Shown here: positions 33,320 through 45,800 of the stretch, one piece after another
How positions within the stretch are numbered: position 1 is the first letter of the stretch
Layout of the letters: each line of letters opens with the position of its first letter
Assembly: GCA_026419785.1 (NCBI GenBank)
Contig: JAODTK010001110.1
Location: 124,001 to 188,000, forward strand
Source of the DNA: Sclerodactyla briareus
Taxonomy: Eukaryota > Echinodermata > Holothuroidea > Dendrochirotida > Sclerodactylidae
Reading direction: 5' to 3'
Length of the DNA stretch: 64,000 bases
Program-made: the position numbers and the translations under genes
Notes under the pieces: generated by a model
The model's input: only the letters and a program-made list of their open reading frames with translations
Database searches by the model: none
What the model was told of the DNA's origin: nothing

Positions 33320-36300
33320 ACGAGTACACAACATTAAGTGAGTGCGTACACGTTCTTCGTATGGGGGCAGTGCCAAGTATGGCCTTCTTCGTTAGGGATG
33401 TTGCATAGTGGGTGCCTGGGAATCTCCAGAGTGAGTCTATGTTGGTGGTGACTGCGCCGAATGCCCCTATCACGACGGGCACAAACTTGCGTTCGACATT
33501 CCACAGCCTCAGTACATCGAGCGCAGATCCTGGTATTTCCCATCTTTGCTCTCTTTCAGGACGATATTGGTGTCGTTGGGAATGGCAACGTCGACGATCG
33601 TTGCCTCTCTTGCGGCCTTGTTCCACTATACCAGGTATGGTCGTTTTCGTGTGTGACTCGATCGGTTCTTATTCGAGTCCAAGAGGATCGTGGCTCTGGC
33701 ATTGTCTTTCCATTGGGTGGGTTTGTGGAGGCCATGTCTTACTGGTTCCGTTGGGATTCTTGTAGAACCACACACTCTGTGTGGATGACAGCTGCGACGT
33801 TTTGTGTCTTGACCTTTCCCAAGCTATTTTCGAGCATGCAGATTAAGATTCCGACTCGGGTAGTACAAACCAGCGATAGCCAGGAGATGGCTAAGGTTCT
33901 CAATAATTATTTACGTCTGTTTTACTATCATGAGAACTTGGATAAATTGGTGACCTAGTGTCGGGGTTTCTCCGCATGGTCTTGGTATTTATGTGTGCTC
34001 GCCTGGTTTAGTAAAGGAGAAACTGAAGAAGCTCAAAAGTGATAAAGCTCCTGTCCTGACGGACTTGAGCCGTTATACTAAAATCCTTTGCCGACGAGTG
34101 TCTGTTCCATTAGCTATTATTTTCAATAAGACTCTGCAAGAAGGTCTCGTTCCGGATGATGGAGGAGAGCAAAGTTTCTCCTGATTTTCAAGAAAGGGTA
34201 AAAGTATCTTCCTTGTAATTACAGGCCCGTCAGTCTTTACTAGTGTGTCTTCAAGGTAAGGGAATCAATCATTCGGGACCATATGGTTGATTATTTCAAT
34301 GAGATAGTATGATTAGGGATTCTCAGCTGGGTTTAGGGGAAAATCTGTTCGTGTTTGACTAATCTCTTGGAATATGGAAGATGTACATGTTCTTGACAAC
34401 GCAATTCTGTTGATATAATTTTCATGGACTTCCAGAAAGCTTTTGACAAGTTCCTCATGAGCGTACTCTTGTCAAGTTGAGAAGCTTGGCCTGAGGGGAA
34501 TTTTCTTAAGTGGATTCGTGAGTGGCCTCCATAATAGGGAACAACGAGTTGTCATTATGGGCCGGTCGTTTTCTTGGGCAAAAAGGTCACAGTGGTGTCC
34601 AGGGATCAGTTCTAGGGCAGTTACTCTTGTCTGGGTATATTGACGATTTGGAGCTTTGTCATTCAAGGGTTAAGAAAGTTACGCAGACGATACCATGTTG
34701 TACAGGGAAGTCGGTTCGAATGATGATGCTGCCAATTGTTCAAAGGGATTGGATATACTTTCCAAATGGTCTTCCGACTGGCCAATGTTTTCACCTGTCG
34801 ACAAGGTGCAAAGTTATGCATGTGGGTTTTCACAATCGCACCGCTTCCTTAAGTTTAAATGGCCAAAATATTCAGGAGATGACTTCAGAAAAAGATCGGT
34901 GGGGGTTGGTTTTGCTTCTCTTGAAACCTTCCAAGCAGTGTGCCGAAGCTGTTAGAAGGTAATGGATTCTTGGCTTGATTAGACGTCACTTCAGTTTCTT
35001 CGATAATGATATTGTTGTCAGTTGTTTGAGCACTGGTGAGGACTGCACCTGGAATCTTCTGTACAAGTGTGGCATCACTACTTTGCAAACGACAAGAGGT
35101 TTGAAAACGTTCAGCGTAGTGGCAACTAGAAGATTCATGTCTGAAAACATTTACCTACGAGGGAAAGATTAAGGGCGTCCTCGGTCTAACTACCATGGAG
35201 CTGAGGCGAATTCGGGGTGACTTGACAGGTTTTCAAAATGTACAGGGGGAATCGATGGCCGTCCTTCCACACTTCTTTGAATTTTCCAATGTTACTGCCA
35301 AATAGAGGCCACTGTCTCAAGCTTCGTGGTAAACGCTGCAGACCGGACATTCGTAAATATTTCTTCCGCAGAGAGTTGATCATGCAGTGGAATTGTCTTA
35401 CTGTAAATGTTGTTTTCTCTAAGAAGCTGTGAATGCGTTCAAGAACAGTCTTGATTTAATTTCAGGAATCACGGGAGATTATTTAGTGTTTGGTTCATTT
35501 TTCTTTCCTGGGATGTTGTGGCTCGGGGTCGTTCATGGCCCTTATTCACTAAATAAACTAAACTATGCGGGTAGCAGTCTCATCTTCCACCGCAAATTCG
35601 GCACTTCGGGTCCGCGGATGATCGCAGTACTTTTGCTTGGCGGCACTTGGTGTTGAGGGCTTATCTTGCGCTGCTGTGTTATAGCGCCTCTGGTTTTATT
35701 TTATAAGCCTGGCTTCTGCTCATCCACTGGTACGCCTTCATGTTGATGTGTCTTCTGAGACCTGCCTTCGGTATCGGCCATGTAGCGGTTTCGCTGGCCA
35801 TTCTCCTGTACTGTTTCTGCCAGTCGGCCCTGTCCATTCTCGGTTGTGCCAACCACTCTGTTACGCCTCTATTAGTGAGCGGTGTCATAGCTTGGCAGAT
35901 GTATTCCTGCAGTCCGGCACACTGGAGTTCTATCGTGGCAGCAACTGCTTTCAGGCCTCTACCTCCGCTCTTCCTCGGAAGATACAATCGGGATGGCAGC
36001 TCGTGGGTGCAGTCCCCATTACATTCTTTCTCAGGCTCTACCGCTCCTTTCTTTTTCCTCGAAAGATCAATCGGTGTATGTCAGCTCGTGGGTGCAGTCC
36101 CCATACATGTTCATGGATTTTCTGGTCATCCTGTCGAGACCGGCCAACTCCCTCTGCGCCCAGTCTATTAGCAGGCCGTTATGTAATTACTGGGCAAGGC
36201 GTACGCATTTATGGCATGCATTTTGTTCTGTCCGTTGAGCCTGGATTTCAGAACCTGTCTTAGCCGTTTCCTGTAGGCGATGATGCCGTACTCTTAAACT

Positions 36301-36850
36301 TCCATGGGTTATTCTCCTGTCTTGGAGGATATCGAGATACTTGTATCTCTCTTCAGGGTTGGCGTCTCTGAACCTCCCGATGTCTAGATCGAGGCCATCG
36401 GTGAGTTTGAGTTCACCCCTCTGGATGATTTGTCCTCGCCACCACTTTTCGAGTCCGACTTCCATGTAGAGTCCTTGCTGAATATGCGAACGGTCTCGAT
36501 CAGGGGTGTTAGTTCGGCCTCGTTCTTAGCGTAGAGCTGAGATCTCCATATACAGGAGATGGTTAACTTTGTGACTAGTTTTGAGCGTGTAACCCTGTTT
36601 AGCTTGCGCAGTGTGCGCTCAGTGGGTTGAGTGTACACAGAACAGGAGTGGTGATAGTGCATCACCCTGGAATATCCCACGCTCAATTTTTATGTCGGCC
36701 AGTTCTTTCCCTGCGCAGGTTAGGGTAGTTGACCAGTTTGCCACTGACCGTTCAATTAGCGTCGTAATCGTGGAGCTGATCTGGTGTAATTCATGGCGTG
36801 GATGATCCAGGAGTGAATATAGAAAATATCAGTATCTAAAAAAACATGTA
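33320..36850 (-). mobile_element. Older LINE on minus strand, interrupted by a younger LINE
   Basis: The 5' part lies at about 36850-35660: frames show NHLLYME near 36530 (YxDD-like), LYAKNEAELTPLIETVRIFS, ANPEERYKYLDILQDRRITH and RKSGGRGLKAVAATIE. The 3' part lies at about 33830-33320: NKAAREATIVDVAIPNDTNI and RLWNVERKFVPVVIGAFGA. These are ordered segments of one non-LTR RT protein, separated by about 1.8 kb of opposite-strand LINE. All frames are broken. The clade was not resolved. Confidence 0.7.
33840..35650 (+). mobile_element. CR1-like LINE, 5'-truncated, inserted into the older LINE
   Basis: Plus-strand RT blocks in order across frameshifts are DSQEMAKVLNNYLRLF, LKKLKSDKAP..LSRY, NYRPVSL, FMDFQKAFDK, GVQGSVLGQLL, YIDDLEL, NDDAANCSKGLDILSKW and NAFKNSLDLISG. 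A short 3' region follows with AATAAACTAAACTA. The GVPQGS and Y-x-DD type catalytic motifs are recognisable but degraded, so it is inactive. The exact ends and target-site duplication were not found. Confidence 0.8.
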
Positions 36851-36899
36851 CAGACATAAAAAGTCAGTAAGAAGTACTTACTCATAAAAAGTTAAAAAC

Positions 36900-37690
36900 A
36901 CTACGACGATAGATAGGTTTTAAGAAGTTTTCCAAAAGAAATTACAGACTCGTCGTTACGTGTAACTGGTAGATGGTCCCGTAACGGGTTGTTTGAACTT
37001 TGGAGACGATCAGTGACAGGGAGGGTCCCAAGATTCGTAGAACTCTGCTGGGCGGTAATTTTTTTTCATTCGCATCATTTATAACCAGGGGCCCTGTCAC
37101 TGGCACGCCGGGTTCTCCCCAGGGTCCCTGCACAAACGATAAAGAGACAATAAAAATACATAAAATATCAAATTAATCATATAAACTTCAACCAACCTAA
37201 ATACTTAAAGTCAATCCAATTACAGTTGCCGAATTCCAATCTACTTTTCATTGCACGTTTCAGTTTAGTGGAAGTATTTGTATTATTGCACATCCTAATT
37301 TCTTGGGGCAAAGCCTTACATGATTTACGGCAATGGCAGATAAACGTAGCTCCCCAATTAGTTGCGAACGTGGCAGGTTAAAAACAACCAGAGCGGGAAG
37401 CCTATTGTAGCAGCTCTCTAGGGGAGACATTGAACATACTTATAACAAAGGTAATCAGGAGCAGTGGCTATGTTAATCTTGTGCATAAAAATCTGACGAT
37501 GGCAATTCCACCTGTTGATCCATAGAAAACCATGACAATGCTGAAAAAGCACATCATGATGTGGGGGTAGTTACTGGAAGAAGATCTATGAATGATCCCG
37601 GCCAGCTCTACCTGAGAGAGATCAAACACTTTGGACTTTTGTAAGGTTGGACCAGATACAGCGGGCATAATCAAAATGGGGGCTAAGTAT
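36900..37690 (-). mobile_element. LINE 3' end (RT C-terminus and tail)
   Basis: Broken minus-strand frames give ARCIWSNLTKVQS, VELAGIIHRSS, NWGATFICHCRKSCKALPQE and MKSRLEFGN. This resembles the C-terminal tail of CR1/jockey-like ORF2. The last part, 36950-37210 (TGCAGGGACCCTGGGGAGA and ACAGGGCCCCTGGT), recurs inverted at 52920-53130. Confidence 0.6.
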
Positions 37691-37729
37691 GCTATTAAAA
37701 ACAACTATGCTAGTTGATGTGGGGGATAC

Positions 37730-38520
37730 ACGGGCGTCGATCCGTTTTGAAAAGTGGGGGGGGGGGGACACATCGAAAACAAATGACCATCTGAGCGGAG
37801 CGCCACCACCGGTTGGCGCGAAGCGTACAAAGAAAATTTTAGATTTTCATAACCTCAAGATCGACGGAAACGGCATTGCAGACTCGATAGCACCATATAC
37901 ATGTTTGAGTGAGTAAGAGACAGACAAAAAAAAATTGTCATTGTGCATATTAAGATGATTACCGCATATCACACATGGTATTTTTTTACACCTTTTTTCT
38001 CTGACCGCGTTGACGTGGGATCAAGGGGTCTGCCCAGCGGTCCCAGGTGGGATCGAACGGAAAAGATAGGCGTACGGGACCTTCGCAATTAAGGGAGCAG
38101 TACATATTTGGCCGAATTTTATTCAGTCAATGCGAAGATACCAGCGCGCGCGAAGCGCGCGGAATTGTTTGCAGTTTTCGGCATTTTAATCGAATAAAAG
38201 TCGGCAGAAAAATCCAGGCATTTTCACTTTGCCTTTTTCCTTCAAATTTTCCACGAATTCGCCGAATTTTTGCATCTCAGAAAAACTGGGGGGGGGCGGG
38301 GCAGTCCGCCCCAGCTTCTGAATTATTCGAGTGAACAAAATGATTCGAGCATTACATCGGCAATATCACCACGCCTGTAAAAAACGAAAATTGATTGCAC
38401 TTTTTGGCTATTCTATTTAAAATTCTAACACTCGTTTTTATGAAACATGGGTAATCTTTCGGCCCTAGTCGGGTCGAGATCTTCACCTGGGATCCGCACC
38501 TGGAATTATTGGACTTAGAA
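37730..38520. repeat. Long repeat, inverted copy at 51620-52420
   Basis: Ordered matches to the inverse of 51620-52420 include AAAAGTGGGGGG, GGAGCGCCACCACCGGTTGGCGCGAAGCG, AACGGCATTGCAGACTCGATAGCACCAT, GCGCGCGAAGCGCGC, AGTCGGGTCGAGATCTTCACCTGGGATCCGCAC. No transposase or RT frame is seen. A related 300-base piece lies at 39255-39545. Confidence 0.75.
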
Positions 38521-41299
38521 CACTTTCCAACGCGATTATGTTCGGTTTTAACATAATTGAATCATTTAGACGATCACAAATCTGAATTATCACTGTGAAC
38601 CCCGCACCCCACTATCATAAAATTACCAGGTGTCATGTTAACACGTTCACAGTTCAGTAGATTTGTGGCAGAACACTTATCCACCCCTGACAAAAAAAGA
38701 TTAGTGATTCATTGCAGTTTAATATGCCACTTTTATCAGTACTGATGCGTGCGAAAATTCGGCAACCACATCCATAATTGAAACCTTTTCGTTTTTACTT
38801 TGCCCAAATGTTTTCCATTATTTCTCCGATTTGGGTATTTTGTTGTTCGTGTTTTCACTCTCCAAATTTTTCTGCAACCCGGCCCGACACGTTCGGATAT
38901 AATGACTGATTTGCCCTAAGTTGGTTCTGTACGCACCTGTGATATACTTTACCTCTTACTATGTTGGTCACTAGATTACAATGTCCGTAACTTGGGGTTG
39001 CCAAAATGAATGGAAAATTAAATGTTTTGCCAATTAGCAACATACGGGTGTATCTCTAGGACTATTTCCAATCCAAGGCGCAGTCTTTGTTGCGGTCGTG
39101 ACCCCCCACGTTTTGGAGTCCTCCTTAACATTGGTTTTCACTCTTGACCACCTGGGCCCCCAACTTTCACCAGGAGAATTGCCCCCTTGGCTATTCGCAA
39201 GCCAATGTGATGCCATTGAGCTAGTTTGAGCACATCAGGAACAATTTGTCCTCATCGCATGCGTCTAGTCGCCTGCAGAATAATAAATTCGAAAGGAGAA
39301 AAAAAGTGCTGACGAGCTGGCCTAGGCGGACGGACCGTTCTGTTTTTAGCAGAACATAAGTTTTGCCTAACGACAGAAAAACAGCCCCGCGTGCGGAGCG
39401 GCGAGAATTCGGCGTTTGATTGAAAAATCAGGCTGGTCAGCAGACATTTGGGCATTTCCCTTCACTTTTGCTTTTTCTGTCCAGATTTCCCCCCGAATTA
39501 TGTCAATTTTTGCCCGAATTTTCATTCTCAGAAGAAACTTGCGCTCTGCAAAAAAGGAGGCAATGTGGTAGGTCTGAGACAGAAGTCAAAGCAGTTTGGA
39601 TTCACAATTAATGGATTGTGAAAAAACTATGTAGCCTAGTTACTTTGTCGAGACTGGGGCGCTTTATTGATTGATTTATGGGTGAAGGTTATTTTCGCCC
39701 TGCGAAATTAGTAAGTGCAAGTTGTGTTTCATGTTAGTGCCAGGAGAGAGAAAAGAAAATTAGATCCGTCACTGAGGCGAAGATTATGTGGCACTTGTCG
39801 GCAGCAGTGACGTAAGACATTTCTGACTAGGCGAGGGGCTAAAAGTATTAGGGCCCCGTGAGAGGGGGTCTCGGCAGTCAGGGTTTACCGTAACCTCTGA
39901 AAAGTTTCGGCTTTAGGTGCAAATTAATGCTCTAAAAATGTGAGTTTTCTTGTGCGAAAATGTGCTGAACATCAAGCGCAGTAATTCCCTTCTTTTGGTT
40001 AATGGTCTGAATCCTACCTTCCAGGGACCCACCTCAGTTGGAGTCTGAGGAAAAAGGCCTGAGTCAGAACGGTTAGGCCCATTCTAGAGAACCCAGGTTA
40101 TAAATTTACGTTTTGCCTCGTACCGTTTGTTTCGACGGAAAATTTTGACGGAAATCACAAAGTGTTCGAATTTGTTTGGCATCATGAAGGTGAACACAAC
40201 AAAAGTCGAAAGGTGCAATTTCGCACGGTTTTTGGTATAGTCTATGATTTAAAGAATTGCTTCCATCTTTGCTAAATTTACATCTTCTTGCCTGGTTTTG
40301 TTAACCTAACATATTCATTCCTATATACGCATTACAATGAAGGGAATATTTCGACGGCTCCACAATTGTTTGCTGTCTCGTTTCGGATATGGGCCACAGA
40401 GTTTTTGTTTAAATTGAAGTGCAAGATATATAGTGTTCTAATTGGCGTGCAATCGTCTATCGATGCTTCAGCTGCTAGAAATCGATGTCCTAAGAAGACT
40501 TTTGTAAAAATATAGTCCTCAGAATACAAACTTGTACCAAATATTTTGCACGGAATCTCATAGCTATCGTGCATATGGTCTACATTCTGACAGCGAAACA
40601 CCATCATGATACCAAACGGACGAAGTTTTTTCCAAACTTCTGGACATCGATAAAATCACACGTTCAAACTTGACAAGATTGACATATTTTTGCTCACTAA
40701 TCGGGCTTTCGACAGAGAAATCGGCAATCTGCTGACATTGTGGACCATTTATATCCACTTTGACAGGTTGTATGCCTTAATTGTGCTATCTTTGCCCAAG
40801 CGGTGTTCATCGACCCTGCACACTTGCTTTTACTTCCATAATGTGTTGGAGCGTGCTCAGGAGTCTGACTCCTCATCCGACTCGTCTGCCAACGAGCGCT
40901 TTCGTTATAATCAATGACATTTTTTGTGGATCTACTTCGTTTAAGAAAAAAAACAAAAACATATCTCACTTATGTTTTTGAATTGAGAAAACTTCACAAA
41001 AGCTCAATATCGCCAGAATATGCTTCAAAATGCAACGCTCACGACACTATAGAAGCAATTTACAGTCGTCTGCGCGCGCAACGCGCAGAAATTTTGAACA
41101 ATCGGGTTCGGAATAAAGCCACTGTGGTCTTGTGAGGCTGCTTTCTCAATATTTCAGCCACACACCGCAACTTAACGGATACGTGTGTAAACGGACATGT
41201 ACTTTCGTCTTCATTGAGAATCAAAGGTCGAATATATTCTTTACCCTTCCACGAATCCCACTCTGCAAGAGATTTGTCTGCCAACGCATAGAATATGTT
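38521..41299. other. No gene seen
   Basis: Apart from the partial repeat at 39255-39545, this is AT-rich unique-looking sequence. A palindromic GCGCGCGCAACGCGCAG lies at 41071-41087. Short open frames have no recognised similarity. Confidence 0.4.
39255..39545. repeat. Partial copy of the 37.7-38.5 kb repeat
   Basis: GCGTGCGGAGCGGCGAGAATTCGGCGTTTGATTGAAAAATC, then GGCATTTCCCTTCACTTTTGCTTTTTCTGTCCAGATTTCC and TGCCCGAATTTTCATTCTCAGAAGAAACTTG, runs parallel to 38142-38290 in the same orientation. Confidence 0.55.
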
Positions 41300-42800
41300 C
41301 TTTGAAGGTCACGGAACTTCCAACAAAACTCCAATATAACCTAAAAAAACATTAACCTTTCTACATCCTTGGCGAATCATTTTGAATTTGAGTGGACCAG
41401 CCTCTCGTTAAGCCATAGAAGGTGTTCCAAAAAGCATGCATTTTGTTTTTTTACATTTAGGGTCAATCTGTTTTTTGATCAACACTTACCAATCAGAGTA
41501 AGATCACAAGAAAAAACTTCTTGTACATCATTCACATCCTCAGAACAATAAATGAGGGCTTTATCATCTGCCGAAAATATTGGTCTGGCTTTTACTTGCA
41601 GCAGAAGTCAAGTCATAATTAAATAAAGAAAAGCAGTGGTCCATAATGGAGCCCTGTGGAACACCAACTTTAATACCCAACACATCAGATTTTTTTATCT
41701 TCAATCCTGAACAATTGGCTACGATCGGATAGGTATGAACTTAAACCAATCCATGTTGGGTCAGTAACTCCACGAGCCAGTTTCCTAAGCAGGATTTCAT
41801 GATCACACTGTACAAAGCCTTCTTGAACTCAAGGAAAAGAATGCCTTATGTACTTTTTCTTTCCACAGGCACCATCCATATTTGATAAAATACATCAAAC
41901 CACATAACTTAAAGCAGTTGTAGTAGAGTATCCAGGTCTAAAGCCTGATTGCCACTTGTTCAGAAGCTTATTAGTGGTAAGGTATTGATACATTCGATCA
42001 TGAACACCCTTTTCCAAGATTTTAGACACAACTGCAGAACAGAAATAGGTCTATAGTTGTCAACCTGACAACTGGACCCTTCTTTGAAACCGGGAAACCT
42101 TGCAGTTTTTCCACTCATGAGGAAAAAGGAAAAACCCCATGAGCGAGAGAACAGTTGATAATGAAGGTAGAGAGGGGGCAAATATGACCGCAGCTGGGGG
42201 CGACTGGGGTTTAGTAGACGAGCACTTATGTTATCAAGTCCCATTGGTTTTTCCAAGGTGGACATCCCACGTATTGCCTCTCAATTGAGACAGTATCAAC
42301 GGCATGAATCTGAACTTACAGAAGTAACTTTTGCAGCAAGAGGTAAGTAGGGAGACTGATTAATTTATCACTATAGCTACTACCAATGTTGGCAAAGCAG
42401 TGATTCAAGGGTGTGTTGCATTTTGCATTTGTCAATAATGACAGTGCCATCTTCAACAATGTTCGAGACACCATGCCGTTTGTTACTATGCATTGCTTCC
42501 TTTAAGGTTGCCCATAGCTTACAAGAGTCACTCTTGGAATCTTCAATCTTGGTTTTGAAATAGGCACATTTTAGATTTTCAGCCAAGTTATTTAGTCTAT
42601 TTCTACATTTTTTGTACTTTGACCAATTTACCTCTGACCTGTGTTGCTCAGCAATTCATTTTAAGCGATCTCTTCAAAGTCAGCGAGATAAATCATCAGT
42701 GACCCAGGGGGTATTTTCCCCCTTGACTGTCACAGCTTCAAAGGGGCATGGACATCTGACACTTTATTAAACAGAGTTTTCCATGTATACCACATAAGGT
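41300..42800 (-). mobile_element. CR1/L2-like LINE relic
   Basis: Minus-strand blocks in order are ENTPWVTDDLSR, FKTKIEDSKSDSCKLWATLK, KRHGVSNIVEDGTVI, TLEKPMGLDNISARLLN, KEGSSCQVDNYRPISVLQ, GVPQGSIM and KTKCMLFGTPSM. The RT palm around YADD is damaged and many frameshifts are present. The 5' endonuclease region is missing. Confidence 0.8.
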
Positions 42801-42849
42801 CTAAGGTCGTGAATAAAGACGTTTCATATGACAAGTTGGGTCACGTAAT

Positions 42850-45800
42850 AGACATTCACCGCACGCGCAGTGCACAGACAGATCCATGTTTTTCTGACAA
42901 GGCTTCCCACATTCGGGTTAGGCCGTAGGGCCCAGCGATACAGTACTCTTGCACATTTTGCGGCAAAATGTAAATTTATTTACCCTAAGTGTAACCTTGG
43001 TCGTTGTTGATGCACAAAGTTAAGCTAGGCCTATATATTTTTCCCCAAGCCAGATGTCCAGTGGGGGGGGGGGGGGAGACTGGGGGGCGGACTGGGGGGA
43101 GACTGTGGGGGGGGGAGGCACTTTTTGGGGGGGGGGCGTGCGCCCACCACGCTCCCCCGTATCCTAACCCTGGTGCTCGGTCGTGGATGCATCTGTAGGC
43201 CAGAACAGGGACTTGAATTGAATGCGGCAGTACACGTAGACTCTGTCAACAGTGGAGCTCTCGTTAGAACAGGAGTGAGTCAAGTGATGTGTGAATGCGT
43301 GGTATCCTAGTGATGTCCACGTGCTGGCAGTGGTCTGGGGTCGCTGTAATACCATGTGTGGTTGCCGACGAGCAAGTTGAAGCGGGAGTGTTGCAGTTAG
43401 TCCAAAGCCCGGAGGTGACCCAGGCCAGCCTGGACTAATGCTTTCGTACCATCCAGGCGCGTACGAGAGATTGTATGGGGGGGGGGGGGTTGGTTGAGGT
43501 CGGGAACCCAAGGGAAGTGCGCCCTCATTTATGGCCTTAACCCTTCCTATTGGAAAATGAGTGCAATTTATGGCCCCGTGCTGCTGCAATATTGCTAAAT
43601 ACCAGCTGCAAACCTTTCGACTGGAATGCAAAATCAGATTTTGCGTTGGAAATTTAATGGGAGCCTTGGTCATGTTGGGAGGGGGGGGGGTTCCCCCGGG
43701 GGTACGCCCACTGTACCTAGTTGTAATAAATGGGCGTATCCGGGTTGGTATATGTTACGAAGGCGGCGTTGTCCAGATCGGAAGTTGTTGTGACCTGCTG
43801 AGCCATTTGCTGAGGGTGTGTCAATTGACTTCGCCAAGCTGCCAATGACTTTGGGCTTCTGACGTCGGTGGATTACTGAGTCCCAGTGGCGTCGGGGCCC
43901 CATTGGAGTCCGGGGGCGCCCCGCCCCCCCCCAATTTTTTTGTCAGAGTGTCATCAAATTTTGTCATAATTTTTAAATTCAAAAAAGGGTATTCTGAAAA
44001 TCGAAAAGTAGACTAATATAGTCAATTGTTATTTGATAATCGTGCGGATCGCCCCCACACACTCAACTTGAACATATATCGAGATGTGTAATGCCATTGC
44101 ATTGAATAGTCTGCTCAGAAGCTTAGCCCTTGATATCGATATCAAATATACATAGCGCACCAAGAAACACAACCTGAGGTCAGACAGCTAAAGACTTCTG
44201 ACGGCTGAGAAAATGCGAGCTAATGCGTCAAAATTCGTAAATTACCACGTTGGATCCCCCTGATATGGTAAGTTGTTTTTGTTCTCTTCATGGGAAATAT
44301 GTGCAAAACACAAATCAAACCGCCTCTTGGGGGCCCGAATGGCGGTGCAATCCGCCACACCATAAATACCAAGGTAGGAAAAAATATGTTAAGCTTTTTC
44401 AGACCAAGGAAAAAGTAGGAATTATTAACGAACGTTTTCAAACGCTGGGAAAAACGTGATTGGCACTAAATAATATCACTATCAATAAACATATCAAATC
44501 ACTTTTAGTATTAATATGGTGACCATATATATTTTCCGGGCCATAAGAATACTTTTTGTTTGATATTAAGTCATATAGAAACTACAAATTTGCGACCCAC
44601 AAATATCTCTTTCTTTGACAAGAACATGGCTAAGATGAAATTCATACTATTGCTTAAAGTTTATTTTGAATTACACATGAAGATAGCCATCTGGAGATCA
44701 CCATTGGCATTGAGGAAAACTAATTTTCGAATGAAGAAAAAAATGTCGCTACGTGCGCGGCAACTAATGGGCGCCGCTTCTTCGGATAGCAAAAAGCCGC
44801 TTGAAACATACCGGTGCTAAGATTGGATGAAACTTCTTTTAATTTGCAAAGTTCATTTTCAATTGACCACATGAAAAATGGCCATCTGGGACCGTGCACA
44901 CCGTGCATCTGAGAGGACATATTCATGAGTTTTCGCTAAGCTTCGCGGCAACCAATAGTGCCTCTCTGCTTTCATAAGATATAATGGTATCAACATAGGC
45001 CTACGTTTGAGCTGAAGTTGAAATTTCTTCTTAGTTTCATTTCAATTGAAGTAATTTTTTCAATTAGGTTGCCTGGAAAATTGATATCTGGCGAGCTCCC
45101 CATTTGGCAAAACGGAGAACAACGGTACTCTACAAAAAATTCGAGAGCGGCAATCAATGGGGTCACACAGCACACTAATTCATTTCACATATTTTCACTG
45201 CCCGTCTGATACCCATCAGTAGGGAAACCCTGGTAAAGCCTATGTGGAGGCATTAAACTAAAGATATGTGAAGAAGTGAATTGGAGCCAGGCAGCTATCA
45301 ACTGAATATTTGAGGTGTAGAAGAAAGTGATGTAGACAGAAGCCTATCAAATGGATATTCTCGAGATTATTACCGGAAATTGATAAAGTTGAAGTTTGAA
45401 AGTAAATGTTAGGGGTGTTGCTTCACTCCCAGAAGGCACGGAAAGTGGGGAGTGTATTTTCCTGTTCTGACGAACGATTTGTACGTATGTTGCGCACAAA
45501 CCCGTGGTGGCGCTCGGCTCTAGATAGTTAATCACCTGAGATGCCCCACCCCCCCCTCATTTTTTTGCACGACGAACTGCTGAGTACCAATAGTTAAAGT
45601 GATGTGTTGACGATCTCTGATTCTTCGGTTTGTCGGTGTTCAACTTCAGTTATTAAAGGACAAAACGCAGGCTTGGCAGAGGTTATATCGTGGAGAATGG
45701 AAAATGTACATCAGATTCCAAACCCTATGTGGAGTTATTGCCTTCCGAAGTTGGTCCATTATGCAGAGAAATGGTGAGAACACAATGCCACGATTAACGC

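Noticed and set aside
35740-36263. Open frames of 143 and 171 codons on the plus strand
   Set aside because: They are antisense shadows of the minus-strand LINE reverse transcriptase, whose RKSGGRGLK and ANPEERYKYL motifs are on the other strand.
43164-43673. Longest clean open frame in the window apart from LINE shadows (169 codons, minus strand)
   Set aside because: It runs through a poly(G) repeat, gives a proline-rich low-complexity peptide, has no recognised domain and shares its span with repeat sequence in both orientations.
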